Below the pieces are notes generated by a model. That model ran no database searches, was not told the DNA's origin, and worked only from the letters and a program-made list of their open reading frames with translations. A program made the position numbers and the translations under genes. From CAZVEV01 sp964625865 (GTDB lineage Bacteria > Planctomycetota > Phycisphaerae > SM23-33), in assembly GCA_964625865.1 (NCBI GenBank), contig CAZVEV010000163.1:1-13118 (forward strand): a stretch of DNA of 13,118 nucleotides, given 5' to 3'. Of the stretch, positions 1 to 6,224 are shown piece after piece. The first letter of the stretch is position 1. The number at the start of each line of letters is the position of its first letter.

Positions 1-56
1 GCGACAAACATGATTGCCTCCATCACGACGGCTACGATTGTGCAACTGAGTTTCAC
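1..56 (-). CDS. N-terminal fragment of an unidentified leftward gene
   Basis: Reading leftward from a GTG at 56-54, the frame stays open to the window edge. It gives V/M followed by KLSCTIVAVVMEAIMFV, a short basic start and then a hydrophobic run. That pattern fits a signal peptide or first membrane segment. The start is supported by a strong Shine-Dalgarno site on the minus strand, AAGGAG at 69-64, with a 7-nt spacer. Only about 18 residues are visible, so the product cannot be named. An in-frame ATG at 23-21 is a weaker alternative because nothing resembling a ribosome site precedes it. The gene is divergent from the beta-propeller gene. Confidence rests on the ribosome site and the hydrophobic start, not on homology. 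Confidence 0.5.
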   Translation of the reverse strand, partial: MKLSCTIVAVVMEAIMFV

Positions 57-70
57 GGTGCGACTCCTTC

Positions 71-159
71 TGTTTCGCGGTAGTGCGCAGCACATACGCC
101 TGCGGCCCGGCTGCATCATCATGCAGATTCACCGGGCCGCCTCTGCGCGATCCGAAACA
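71..159 (-). promoter_or_regulatory. Nested imperfect hairpin in leader of leftward gene
   Basis: Four pairs of complementary arms are nested around one loop: 71-77 with 153-159 (7 bp), 85-90 with 143-148 (6 bp), 102-110 with 132-140 (9 bp, GCGGCCCGG/CCGGGCCGC) and 111-116 with 121-126 (6 bp, CTGCAT/ATGCAG). The loop is CATC, and a 5-nt bulge lies at 127-131. That makes about 28 base pairs over 89 nt. On the minus strand the structure ends two nt before the AAGGAG ribosome site of the leftward gene. It could therefore be a leader RNA or riboswitch-like element; as DNA it could be an operator or cruciform. A minus-strand -10 candidate, TATGAT at 164-159, would start transcription near 152, leaving the three inner stems in the RNA. 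I recognise no known riboswitch class. Confidence 0.5.
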
Positions 160-259
160 TCATACACCGTTGTGCCGGGAAAAGCACGCCGAATATCTCC
201 CCGGGCCGGGCTCCGGGTGCAAGACGGTTCGTAACAGCGCATACCGGTCAGGTGTTAGC

Positions 260-265
260 TATACT
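260..265 (+). promoter_or_regulatory. Candidate -10 element for propeller gene
   Basis: TATACT matches the sigma-70 -10 consensus at 5 of 6 positions. It would start transcription near 272 and give a leader of about 38 nt to the ATG at 310. No recognisable -35 hexamer lies 16-18 bp upstream, so this is weak. If real, it argues against the GTG start at 274, which would lie almost on the transcription start. Confidence 0.25.
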
Positions 266-298
266 GTGGTATTGTGAGTCGTTCGAAGTTCATTCGTT

Positions 299-302
299 GG
301 AG
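299..302 (+). promoter_or_regulatory. Shine-Dalgarno site deciding the propeller start
   Basis: GGAG followed by a 7-nt spacer leads to ATG at 310. The longer open frame begins at GTG 274, which has no purine-rich site before it. The ATG start also yields a conventional signal peptide. Confidence 0.6.
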
Positions 303-309
303 AACGTGG

Positions 310-1827
310 ATGTTGACATGCCCGAGCCCGACCCGATGGTTCGCTCTGATAATCCTGGTCTGCGTCACCGCAGCCCGCGCCGGCGATCAGCCGCAGTGGG
401 GCACTTTGCACACGCGCAACATGGTTTCGGATGAGAAGGCCCTGCCCGCGACGTTCGACCGGACGACCGGGCTGAACATCAAGTGGTATGCCAAGCTCGG
501 CTCGCGAACGTTTGCCACGCCCGTGGTGGCCGAGGGCAAAGTGCTGATCGGCACGAACAACGCCCAGCCGCGCAATCCACGCCACAAGGGCGACCGCGGC
601 GTGCTGATGTGTCTCGACGAGCGCACGGGCAAGCTGGTGTGGCAGCTCGTGGTGCCCAAGCGCCCGGGCGACAAGTACGAGGACTGGCCGAACGTCGGCG
701 TCTGCTCGCCGCCCACCGTTGCCGACGGACTGGCCTACGTGGTGACCAATCGCGGCGAGGTGGTCTGCCTGGACATGGACGGGCTGGCCGACGGGAACGA
801 CGGGCCGTACCGCGACGAGGCCGCCTTCATGACGCCGCCCGGCTCGGCTGCCGTGCGCGTCTCGCCCAACGACGCCGACATCATCTGGCGCTTCGATATC
901 GTGACCGGGGCGGGCATCCACCCGCACGACTCGCCCCACGCGTCGATTCTCCTGGACGGGCGGCTGCTCTACCTCAATACGGGCAACGGAACGGACAACA
1001 CGCACGCGAAGATCCGCAAGCCGGACGGCCCCTGCCTGATCGTGCTGGACAAGACCACCGGGCGGATGGTCGCCCGGGACCGCGAGGGCATCGGGCCGCG
1101 CATATTCCACTGCACCTGGTCCTCGCCCGCCCTGGGGGCGGTGGGGGGCAAGCGACAGATCTTCTTCGGCGGGCCTGACGGCGTCTGCTACGGCTTTGAG
1201 GCCCTGGACCCGTCGGCCCCGCCGGCGGAGGTCGCGACGCTCAAGAAGGTCTGGTCGTTCGACACCGATCCGGCCGGCCCGAAGACAGACGTCCACCGGT
1301 TCCTCAGGAATCGTCGCGAGGGTCCGTCGGTTATCAAGGCCATGCCCGTCTTCCACGACGGACGCCTCTACGTCGTCGCCACCGGCGATATCTGGTGGGG
1401 CAAGGAGGAATCGAAGCTCGTGTGCATCGATCCGAGCGGGACAGGCGACGTGACGGCCAGCGGCGAGGTCTGGTCGTATCCGCTGGTCAAGCAATCGGTC
1501 TCGACGCCGTCGATCCACGACGGACTGATCTACGTTGCCGACTGCGGCCAGCGGTTGCACTGTGTCGACGCCAGGACAGGCAAGCGGGTGTGGGTGCACC
1601 AGACGCAGGGCGACGTGTGGGGCTCAACGCTGGTGGCCGACGGGAAGGTGTACGTCGGCACGCGGAAGCGGTCCTTGTGGGTGCTGGCCGCCGGGCGGGA
1701 CAAGAAGGTCCTTGGCAGGATGAGCATGGACGGCCCCGTCCATGGCGCGGTCACGGCCGCCAACGGCACGCTGTACCTGGCCACAATGGGACGCCTCTAT
1801 GCCATCGCCGCCGGTTCGCCGAAGTAG
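310..1827 (+). CDS. Secreted PQQ-like beta-propeller protein
   Basis: This is a 505-residue protein built from PQQ-dehydrogenase/BamB-type propeller blades. Residues 1-24 form a signal peptide (hydrophobic core WFALIILVCV, cleavage likely after ARA at 22-24), so it is exported. Blade signatures of the form hydrophobic-LD-xxTGK-xxW recur at about 98-112, 241-255 and 415-430. Strand motifs such as ATPVVAEGKVLIGT (69-82) and STPSIHDGLIYVAD (398-411) alternate with them. No PQQ-ligand or haem (CxxCH) motif is visible, so a redox activity should not be assumed. In planctomycetes such proteins are usually annotated outer-membrane assembly factor BamB-like or PQQ-binding-like. BamB itself is a lipoprotein, whereas this protein has no lipobox. 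The actual substrate or partner is unknown. It stands alone and is convergent with the TIM-barrel gene. Confidence 0.85.
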   Translation: MLTCPSPTRWFALIILVCVTAARAGDQPQWGTLHTRNMVSDEKALPATFDRTTGLNIKWYAKLGSRTFATPVVAEGKVLIGTNNAQPRNPRHKGDRGVLMCLDERTGKLVWQLVVPKRPGDKYEDWPNVGVCSPPTVADGLAYVVTNRGEVVCLDMDGLADGNDGPYRDEAAFMTPPGSAAVRVSPNDADIIWRFDIVTGAGIHPHDSPHASILLDGRLLYLNTGNGTDNTHAKIRKPDGPCLIVLDKTTGRMVARDREGIGPRIFHCTWSSPALGAVGGKRQIFFGGPDGVCYGFEALDPSAPPAEVATLKKVWSFDTDPAGPKTDVHRFLRNRREGPSVIKAMPVFHDGRLYVVATGDIWWGKEESKLVCIDPSGTGDVTASGEVWSYPLVKQSVSTPSIHDGLIYVADCGQRLHCVDARTGKRVWVHQTQGDVWGSTLVADGKVYVGTRKRSLWVLAAGRDKKVLGRMSMDGPVHGAVTAANGTLYLATMGRLYAIAAGSPK

Positions 1828-1852
1828 ACGTGTAGGGCGTGCAAGCGGGTGC

Positions 1853-1880
1853 CGTGGTTTGACGCGAAGCGGCAACCACG
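1853..1880 (+). terminator. Imperfect hairpin after propeller gene
   Basis: CGTGGTT (1853-1859) pairs with AACCACG (1874-1880). Inner CGC/GCG pairing closes a GAA loop, interrupted by small mismatches. It begins 26 bases after the stop codon. No T-tract follows, so it may be a repeat-element hairpin or an RNA 3' end stabiliser rather than a classical intrinsic terminator. Confidence 0.35.
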
Positions 1881-1890
1881 TGTCGCGCCT

Positions 1891-1900
1891 NNNNNNNNNN
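1891..1900. other. Assembly gap (10 N)
   Basis: There are ten consecutive undetermined bases. The number is probably a placeholder, so the real distance between the flanks is unknown. Confidence 0.95.
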
Positions 1901-2002
1901 GGGGTTCCCGCCCCGCGCCCACCCGGGGGGCGGGCCGGGGGGGGGGCCCGCCGCCCCCAAACCCCACGGCACCCATAGTGCGACGTCGCCTCACGGGCAC
2001 TG

Positions 2003-2977
2003 CTACTTGCCCGCGATGATCAGGTCGAGGCGCTTTGACTTTTCCTGCATGCTCAGCTTGCCGCTGCCCTCGATGGTCATCCAGCCGTTGTAGCCGATCT
2101 TGTCGAGTTCCTTCCGCACGAGGGGCCAGTTGACACTGCCGTCACGGATGTTGCAGAATCTCCCTCCCTTGCCGTCCGCGTTGAGCTTGAAGTCCTTGAC
2201 GTGGCACTTGACGATCATCTTGCCCAGCGTGCGGATCCACTGCTCCGGCGGGGCGTACTTCACGTGGTTGCCGATGTCGAAGTAGTACTGCACCCACGGG
2301 CTGCCCACGCTTCGGACGAAACTCGCCGCCAGGTCCGGCTTGACCCACAGGTTGTTCCACACGTTCTCGACGGCGATGACGACCTTGGTCTTCTCGGCGA
2401 CCGCGCTGAGACGCTTGAGGGCCTCGCGCGACGTGGTGGTGGCGTGGTTCTGGGCCTCGATGTACTTGGCGTACTTCGCGTTGTCGCCCTTGACAACGCG
2501 CGTGACGCGGGCGGTCTTTTCGTCGAAGGCGATGTCGAACTCCCACGGCTGGGGCAGGCCCTTGCCCCCCACGCGGCAGGGCACGAGCAGGATCGCGTCG
2601 GCGCCGTATCCGGCCGCCGCGTGCAGCGCCGTCTCGACGGACTTGATGCTGCCGGCGAGGCGGTCGGCCTGGTTGAACGCCATCCACCCGCGAAGGACCG
2701 AGTGGATCTTCATGCCGGCCTTGTCGGCGATCGCACGGGCCTTGGCCGCATCGGCGCGCGAGGCGTTGGCCGCACTGCACTCGACGCCGTCAAAGCCCGC
2801 CTCCTTCATCGCCGTGAGACTCTTAGCGTTGATCTTCCCGGTGATGAGAGACTTGTAGAGTTTCGTAGTCAAAGCCGGTGTCGCCTTGTCGGGCTGGGCT
2901 TTCGCGGCCATCGCAGCGCCCGCGCCTGCGGCTGCCGAGGCGACCAGGAAACCCCGTCGTGTCAGTGGATTCGTCAT
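2003..2977 (-). CDS. Tat-exported sugar phosphate isomerase/epimerase-like TIM barrel
   Basis: This 324-residue protein belongs to the xylose-isomerase-like TIM-barrel family (AP endonuclease 2 superfamily), which includes sugar epimerases and isomerases and inosose dehydratases. Residues 1-27 are a Tat signal (TRRGFL at 6-11, then an Ala/Gly-rich core). The metal-site residues expected of the family are visible: E204 in AVENVW, D234 in YFDIGNH, H259 in KCHVKDF and E303 in MTIEGSG. The protein should therefore be catalytically competent and act in the periplasm on a free or oxidised sugar. A minus-strand AGGA-type ribosome site about 8 nt upstream supports the ATG. It follows the oxidoreductase gene by 57 bases and is probably co-transcribed. 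The exact substrate cannot be read from sequence. Confidence 0.88.
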   Translation of the reverse strand: MTNPLTRRGFLVASAAAGAGAAMAAKAQPDKATPALTTKLYKSLITGKINAKSLTAMKEAGFDGVECSAANASRADAAKARAIADKAGMKIHSVLRGWMAFNQADRLAGSIKSVETALHAAAGYGADAILLVPCRVGGKGLPQPWEFDIAFDEKTARVTRVVKGDNAKYAKYIEAQNHATTTSREALKRLSAVAEKTKVVIAVENVWNNLWVKPDLAASFVRSVGSPWVQYYFDIGNHVKYAPPEQWIRTLGKMIVKCHVKDFKLNADGKGGRFCNIRDGSVNWPLVRKELDKIGYNGWMTIEGSGKLSMQEKSKRLDLIIAGK

Positions 2978-3034
2978 GGCAGTCGCTTCCTTTCGCGCAG
3001 GAACGGCTTGAGAGATCGTGTGGGGCCTGTGGGG

Positions 3035-4354
3035 CTAGCCGTTCAGCGTCCAGCCTTTCCGGTAAGTCTTCTTGATGAACTTGTCGGCTTCCGGGCAGCC
3101 CTCGGCCTTGATGTCGCCGGCGTCCCATTTGAGGGTCTTGCCCACGCGATACGCCACCAGGGCCAGCATGTTGTTCTCGATGAACTTGCCCGCGTAGTCG
3201 AAGTTGCACGTGGTGGGCTCGCCCGTCTTGCACGCCCGGATCCACTCGGCGTGGTGACCGATCGACTTGGGAATAAGGTCCTCGGGCTTGGGCGATTTGT
3301 AGTGCGTCATGTCGCCCTTCATCATGAGGATGCGGTAGGAGTAGTCCGCCACGAGCCATCCCGCCGAGCCCTCGAAGATCACGCCCTTGCCCATGGCGTC
3401 TCGGTTGAAGACGCGCGAGGGCACGCCGGGCTTCTTGTCCGCGTCGTACCAGTACGCCTTGACCGCCGGGCGCCAGTCGTTGGCGGGGTGCTCCCAGGTG
3501 GCCTTGAGCCACGTCGGACACGTCGCGTCGTTCCGCGGCGAGCCCTCGGCCGAGCAACTGGTGGCGATGCCCAGGTCGAATCCCCACGCCGCCAGGTCCA
3601 TCATGTGGCTGCCCATGTCGCCGATCTGCCCGCTGCCGAAGTCCCAGAAACGGTTCCACTTGAGGCAACTGCCGATGTACCCCGGGTTGTACGGATGCAT
3701 CGCTGAGGGGCCTATCCACAGGTCCCAGTTGATGTGCGAGGGAATGGGTGTGACGGCGGGCAGGTATCCGCCGCCCTTGGGCTTGCGGTTGCACCAGACG
3801 CGAACCGACTTGGGCGTGCCGATGGCCCCGGCGCGGATCATCTCGACGACGCGGCGGTAGTTGTCCGACGCGTGGATCTGCGTGCCCTGCTGCGTCGCGA
3901 GCTTGCCCTTGGCTTTCAGGGTCGTCTCGCGGACCAGGCGCACCTCCTCGACGGAGTTGGCCAGCGGCTTTTCGCAGTAGACGTGCTTTCCGCGGTTCAG
4001 CGCCCACATCGTGACAAACGCGTGCGTGTGGTCGGTCGTCGCGCAGACCACCGCGTCGATGTCCTTCTGCTCGAGGCACTTTCGCCAGTCGACGTAGGTC
4101 TTGGCCTTGCCGAATCGCTTGGCCTGGGCGGCGAGGTTCTTCCCGTTGACGTCGCACAGGGCGACGATGTTCTCGCCCTGGACCCCGCGGACGTTCGCCG
4201 CGCCGCGCCCGCCGACACCGATGACGGCGATGTTCAGCTTGTCGTTGAGGCCCACTCCGCTGACTACGGTGGGACCGGCGGCGATGGCGGCGCCGGCGAC
4301 GGCACTGCCCTTGACGAATTTGCGTCGTGTCATCTTGCGTTTCTTGTTCGCCAT
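3035..4354 (-). CDS. Tat-exported Gfo/Idh/MocA family oxidoreductase
   Basis: This 439-residue NAD(P)-dependent oxidoreductase belongs to the glucose-fructose oxidoreductase/inositol dehydrogenase/MocA family. The N-terminus carries a Tat signal (TRRKFVKG at 9-16, then an Ala/Gly core). The Rossmann fold begins at about residue 39 with the dinucleotide motif GVGGRG (46-51) and an acidic D68 after strand 2. The family lysine motif EKP lies at 128-130. The likely catalytic Asp/His pair sits in GDMGSHMMD (D246, H250). Export of a cofactor-using enzyme is consistent with a tightly bound nucleotide folded in before Tat transport, as in Zymomonas GFOR. An AGGAG site with a 7-nt spacer supports the start. 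It is the first gene of an operon with the TIM-barrel protein and probably oxidises a sugar that the partner then isomerises. Substrate unknown. Confidence 0.9.
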   Translation of the reverse strand: MANKKRKMTRRKFVKGSAVAGAAIAAGPTVVSGVGLNDKLNIAVIGVGGRGAANVRGVQGENIVALCDVNGKNLAAQAKRFGKAKTYVDWRKCLEQKDIDAVVCATTDHTHAFVTMWALNRGKHVYCEKPLANSVEEVRLVRETTLKAKGKLATQQGTQIHASDNYRRVVEMIRAGAIGTPKSVRVWCNRKPKGGGYLPAVTPIPSHINWDLWIGPSAMHPYNPGYIGSCLKWNRFWDFGSGQIGDMGSHMMDLAAWGFDLGIATSCSAEGSPRNDATCPTWLKATWEHPANDWRPAVKAYWYDADKKPGVPSRVFNRDAMGKGVIFEGSAGWLVADYSYRILMMKGDMTHYKSPKPEDLIPKSIGHHAEWIRACKTGEPTTCNFDYAGKFIENNMLALVAYRVGKTLKWDAGDIKAEGCPEADKFIKKTYRKGWTLNG

Positions 4355-4409
4355 GAGATGTCTCCTGAGTCGTTGGGTCCGCCGTCTGGGTCAGCGTCCG
4401 GTCTGTGAA

Positions 4410-4451
4410 CCATATCAACCCATATCTAGCGATTTGGATCGCGTATGTCAA
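4410..4451 (-). promoter_or_regulatory. Promoter of oxidoreductase operon with phased direct repeat
   Basis: On the minus strand a perfect TTGACA (4451-4446) is followed after 17 bp by TAGATA (4428-4423), a weak -10. The start would be near 4416, giving a leader of about 60 nt. The heptamer GATATGG occurs twice, at 4426-4420 and 4416-4410. The copies are exactly 10 bp apart, one helical turn, and overlap the -10 and start site. That arrangement suits a repressor or activator site. The promoter is a pattern match; the operator is inference. Confidence 0.45.
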
Positions 4452-4483
4452 ATCATTCGATGCCTTCGGGGCCTCTCCCGGGC

Positions 4484-4512
4484 TTGCCTCGGCGCCGCAC
4501 CCGTGGTAATCT
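4484..4512 (+). promoter_or_regulatory. Candidate promoter for sulfatase gene
   Basis: TTGCCT (4484-4489) and TAATCT (4507-4512) are 17 bp apart. They match the sigma-70 consensus at 4 and 3 positions. Transcription would start near 4518, giving a leader of about 60 nt to the ATG at 4579 and excluding the GTG at 4519 as a practical start. Confidence 0.3.
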
Positions 4513-4566
4513 CCGCGCGTGGCGAACCGCCGCATAGCCCCTTTCGCGAATCACGGCCGGACAAAC

Positions 4567-4571
4567 AGGAG
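4567..4571 (+). promoter_or_regulatory. Shine-Dalgarno site deciding the sulfatase start
   Basis: AGGAG with a 7-nt spacer precedes ATG 4579. The open frame extends upstream to GTG 4519, but that codon has no ribosome site and would add 20 residues in front of a well-formed Tat signal. Confidence 0.65.
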
Positions 4572-4578
4572 CCAACTC

Positions 4579-6117
4579 ATGACATCTGTGCGAAATCCAC
4601 TGTCCCCTCCCCCCAGCCGACGAGACTTCCTCCGCTCAATGGGCGTGGGGGCCGCCGCGGCGGCGCTGTCCGGCTGTGCCGGTCGCACCGCCATCGGCGC
4701 TCCGGGGGCGGGCCGATCCAAACGGCGCAACATCATCTTCATCCTCAGCGACGACCACCGCTACGACTTCATGGGGTTCATGAAGCAGGCACCGGCGTTT
4801 CTGGAGACGCCGAACATGGACCGGATGGCCAGGCAGGGCGCCCACGTGGCCAACGCGTTCGTCAGCACGTCGCTGTGCTCGCCGTCCCGCGCGTCGATCC
4901 TGACCGGGCAGTACATGCACCACCACCGCGTCGTGGACAACCAGCGCCCCGTGCCCAAGGGCACGGTGTTTTTCCCGACGTATCTGCAGAAGGCGGGGTA
5001 CCAGACGGCGTTTGTCGGCAAGTGGCATATGGGTCACGACCACGACGACCCGAGGCCGGGGTTCGACCACTGGGCGAGTTTCAAGGGGCAGGGGACGTAC
5101 TTTGATCCCGTGCTGAACATCAACGGCAAGCGGAAGGCGTTTACCGGCTACACCACCGACGTGCTGACCGACCAGGCCCTGGCGTGGCTGGGCGAGGCCC
5201 GCACCGACGACAAGCCCTTCTTCATGTACCTGTCGCTCAAGGCGGTCCATTACCCGTTCATGCCCGCCAAGCGTAATCGCGGCCGATATGCGAAGGCCAA
5301 GGTCAAGCGTCCCGAGACGATGGGCAACACGCAGCGGAACTACCAGACCCAGCCGCGGTGGGTCCGCGACCGCCGCTACGGCATCCACGGGATCGACCAC
5401 ATGGAGACCGGGCAACTCGACCACGACCCGGTGCCGTCCTTCGACGCCCTGTATCGCCAGTACTGCGAGACGGTCGTCGGGATCGACGAGAACCTCGGGC
5501 GCGTGTTGAAGACACTCGACCAGACCGGCCTGAGCCGATCGACCACGGTGATCTACATGGGCGACAACGGCTTCGAACTGGGCGAGCACGGGTTCTACGA
5601 CAAGCGCGACGCGTACGAGCATTCGATCCGCGTGCCGATGCTCGCCTACGCCCCGGGCCTGATCGAGGCGGGCACGACGGTGGCGCCGATGGTGCAGAAC
5701 ATTGATATCGCCCCGACGCTTCTGGACGCCGCGGGCGTGACGGCGCCGAAGTCGGCCAAAATGGACGGGCAGTCGTTCTGGCCCCTCCTGCTGGGAAAGG
5801 AGACGCCGTGGCGCGATCACATCCTTTACGAGTATCATTGGGAGTGGAATTTCCCAGCCACCCCCACGCTGTTCGCGATCCGGACCGACCGGTACAAGTA
5901 CATCTTCCACTACGGCGTGTGGGACCTCGATGCGTTTTACGACCTGGAGACCGACCCGATCGAGAGGCACAACCTGATCGGCGTGCCGGCCTATCGCGAC
6001 CGGATCGCGGCGCTGAAGAAGCAGTTGTTCGACGAACTCGAGGCCTCCGGCGGGATGAACATCCCCCTGCGGCGCCCGGCCGGCGACCGCCTGGATCAAC
6101 GCAAACTCAGCCGGTAG
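4579..6117 (+). CDS. Tat-exported lipoprotein sulfatase (formylglycine type)
   Basis: This 512-residue type I sulfatase hydrolyses a sulfate ester, probably on a glycan, outside the cytoplasm. The N-terminus has a Tat motif SRRDFL (13-18), an Ala-rich core and a lipobox LSGC (30-33), suggesting a membrane-anchored lipoprotein. The catalytic signature CSPSRASILTG starts at C100, the residue converted to formylglycine by a separate maturase not encoded here. Metal ligands D58 and D59 (SDDH) and D329 and N330 (GDNG) are present, as are GKWH (147-150) and K342. The C-terminal subdomain carries RTDRYKYI and ETDPIERHNL, as in iduronate-, choline- or N-acetylglucosamine-6-sulfatase-like members. The tail motif EYHWEWNFP reminds me of the last group, with low certainty. 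It is divergent from the oxidoreductase operon, which probably acts on the same sugar. Confidence 0.92.
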   Translation: MTSVRNPLSPPPSRRDFLRSMGVGAAAAALSGCAGRTAIGAPGAGRSKRRNIIFILSDDHRYDFMGFMKQAPAFLETPNMDRMARQGAHVANAFVSTSLCSPSRASILTGQYMHHHRVVDNQRPVPKGTVFFPTYLQKAGYQTAFVGKWHMGHDHDDPRPGFDHWASFKGQGTYFDPVLNINGKRKAFTGYTTDVLTDQALAWLGEARTDDKPFFMYLSLKAVHYPFMPAKRNRGRYAKAKVKRPETMGNTQRNYQTQPRWVRDRRYGIHGIDHMETGQLDHDPVPSFDALYRQYCETVVGIDENLGRVLKTLDQTGLSRSTTVIYMGDNGFELGEHGFYDKRDAYEHSIRVPMLAYAPGLIEAGTTVAPMVQNIDIAPTLLDAAGVTAPKSAKMDGQSFWPLLLGKETPWRDHILYEYHWEWNFPATPTLFAIRTDRYKYIFHYGVWDLDAFYDLETDPIERHNLIGVPAYRDRIAALKKQLFDELEASGGMNIPLRRPAGDRLDQRKLSR

Positions 6118-6143
6118 ATCGCAATCGGCCCGCAAATCGATCA

Positions 6144-6161
6144 CGCCGCGCAGGCGCGGCG
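6144..6161 (+). terminator. GC hairpin after sulfatase gene
   Basis: CGCCGCGC (6144-6151) and GCGCGGCG (6154-6161) form an 8-bp perfect stem around a 2-nt loop, or 7 bp with a tetraloop, 26 bases after the sulfatase stop. No T-run follows, so it is a non-canonical terminator at best. It lies between the sulfatase and the acyltransferase gene and supports treating them as separate units. Confidence 0.45.
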
Positions 6162-6214
6162 CGCTCCTGCGGTTATGATATCGGTACAGGGACACACACA
6201 TGTTCGCATGACAC

Positions 6215-6219
6215 GAGGT
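6215..6219 (+). promoter_or_regulatory. Shine-Dalgarno site deciding the acyltransferase start
   Basis: GAGGT lies 5 nt before ATG 6225. The open frame continues upstream into the sulfatase coding region (to 5808), but that extension is a chance frame. The conserved acyltransferase fold begins directly at this ATG. A TATGAT -10-like hexamer at 6174-6179 has no matching -35. Confidence 0.6.
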
Positions 6220-6224
6220 GGATT

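Larger units (their letters stand above)
57..309. other. Divergent intergenic region
   Basis: This 253-base region separates the leftward fragment from the rightward propeller gene. It contains the nested hairpin at 71-159, a minus-strand -10 candidate (164-159) and a plus-strand -10 candidate (260-265). I find no credible coding frame: the short open frames here lack ribosome sites and look like chance frames in GC-rich DNA. Confidence 0.6.
1847..1974. repeat. Inverted repeat flanking the assembly gap
   Basis: GGGTGCCGTGG at 1847-1857 is perfectly complementary to CCACGGCACCC at 1964-1974. The match continues loosely as TTTG on one side and CAAA on the other, offset by two extra bases. The arms lie in a convergent intergenic region. 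They could be the ends of a REP- or MITE-like element, a large terminator, or a mis-joined duplicate read from the opposite strand. Confidence 0.5.
1828..2002. other. Convergent intergenic region with assembly gap
   Basis: Between two convergent stop codons lie a hairpin-forming segment (1853-1880), ten Ns (1891-1900) and a G/C homopolymer-rich stretch (1901-1965). An 11-bp inverted repeat sits on either side of the gap. No coding frame is credible here. The true length and content are unknown because of the gap. Confidence 0.8.

Noticed and set aside
10..234. Plus-strand frame of 74 codons at the left edge
   Set aside because: It has no ribosome site or recognisable content. The region is occupied by a hairpin and the divergent leftward gene start.
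2201..3706. Long plus-strand open frame over the TIM-barrel and oxidoreductase genes
   Set aside because: It is antisense to two genes with clear catalytic motifs. Its translation is Val/Arg/Asp/Gly-rich without recognisable domains, and no ribosome site precedes it. Such frames are common opposite GC-rich genes.
2823..4535. Minus-strand frame of 570 codons overlapping the oxidoreductase
   Set aside because: It is the same strand in a different frame from the Gfo/Idh/MocA gene. The translation is Arg/Gly/His-rich, with no domain and no ribosome site.
4636..6201. Long minus-strand open frame of about 520 codons opposite the sulfatase
   Set aside because: The plus strand encodes a complete sulfatase with all motifs. 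The antisense product is low-information (Arg/Val/His-rich) and is explained by codon-position GC bias.
5808..6224. N-terminal extension of the acyltransferase frame into the sulfatase
   Set aside because: The extension overlaps the conserved 3' end of the sulfatase in another frame. The true start at 6225 has a ribosome site and the conserved domain begins there.
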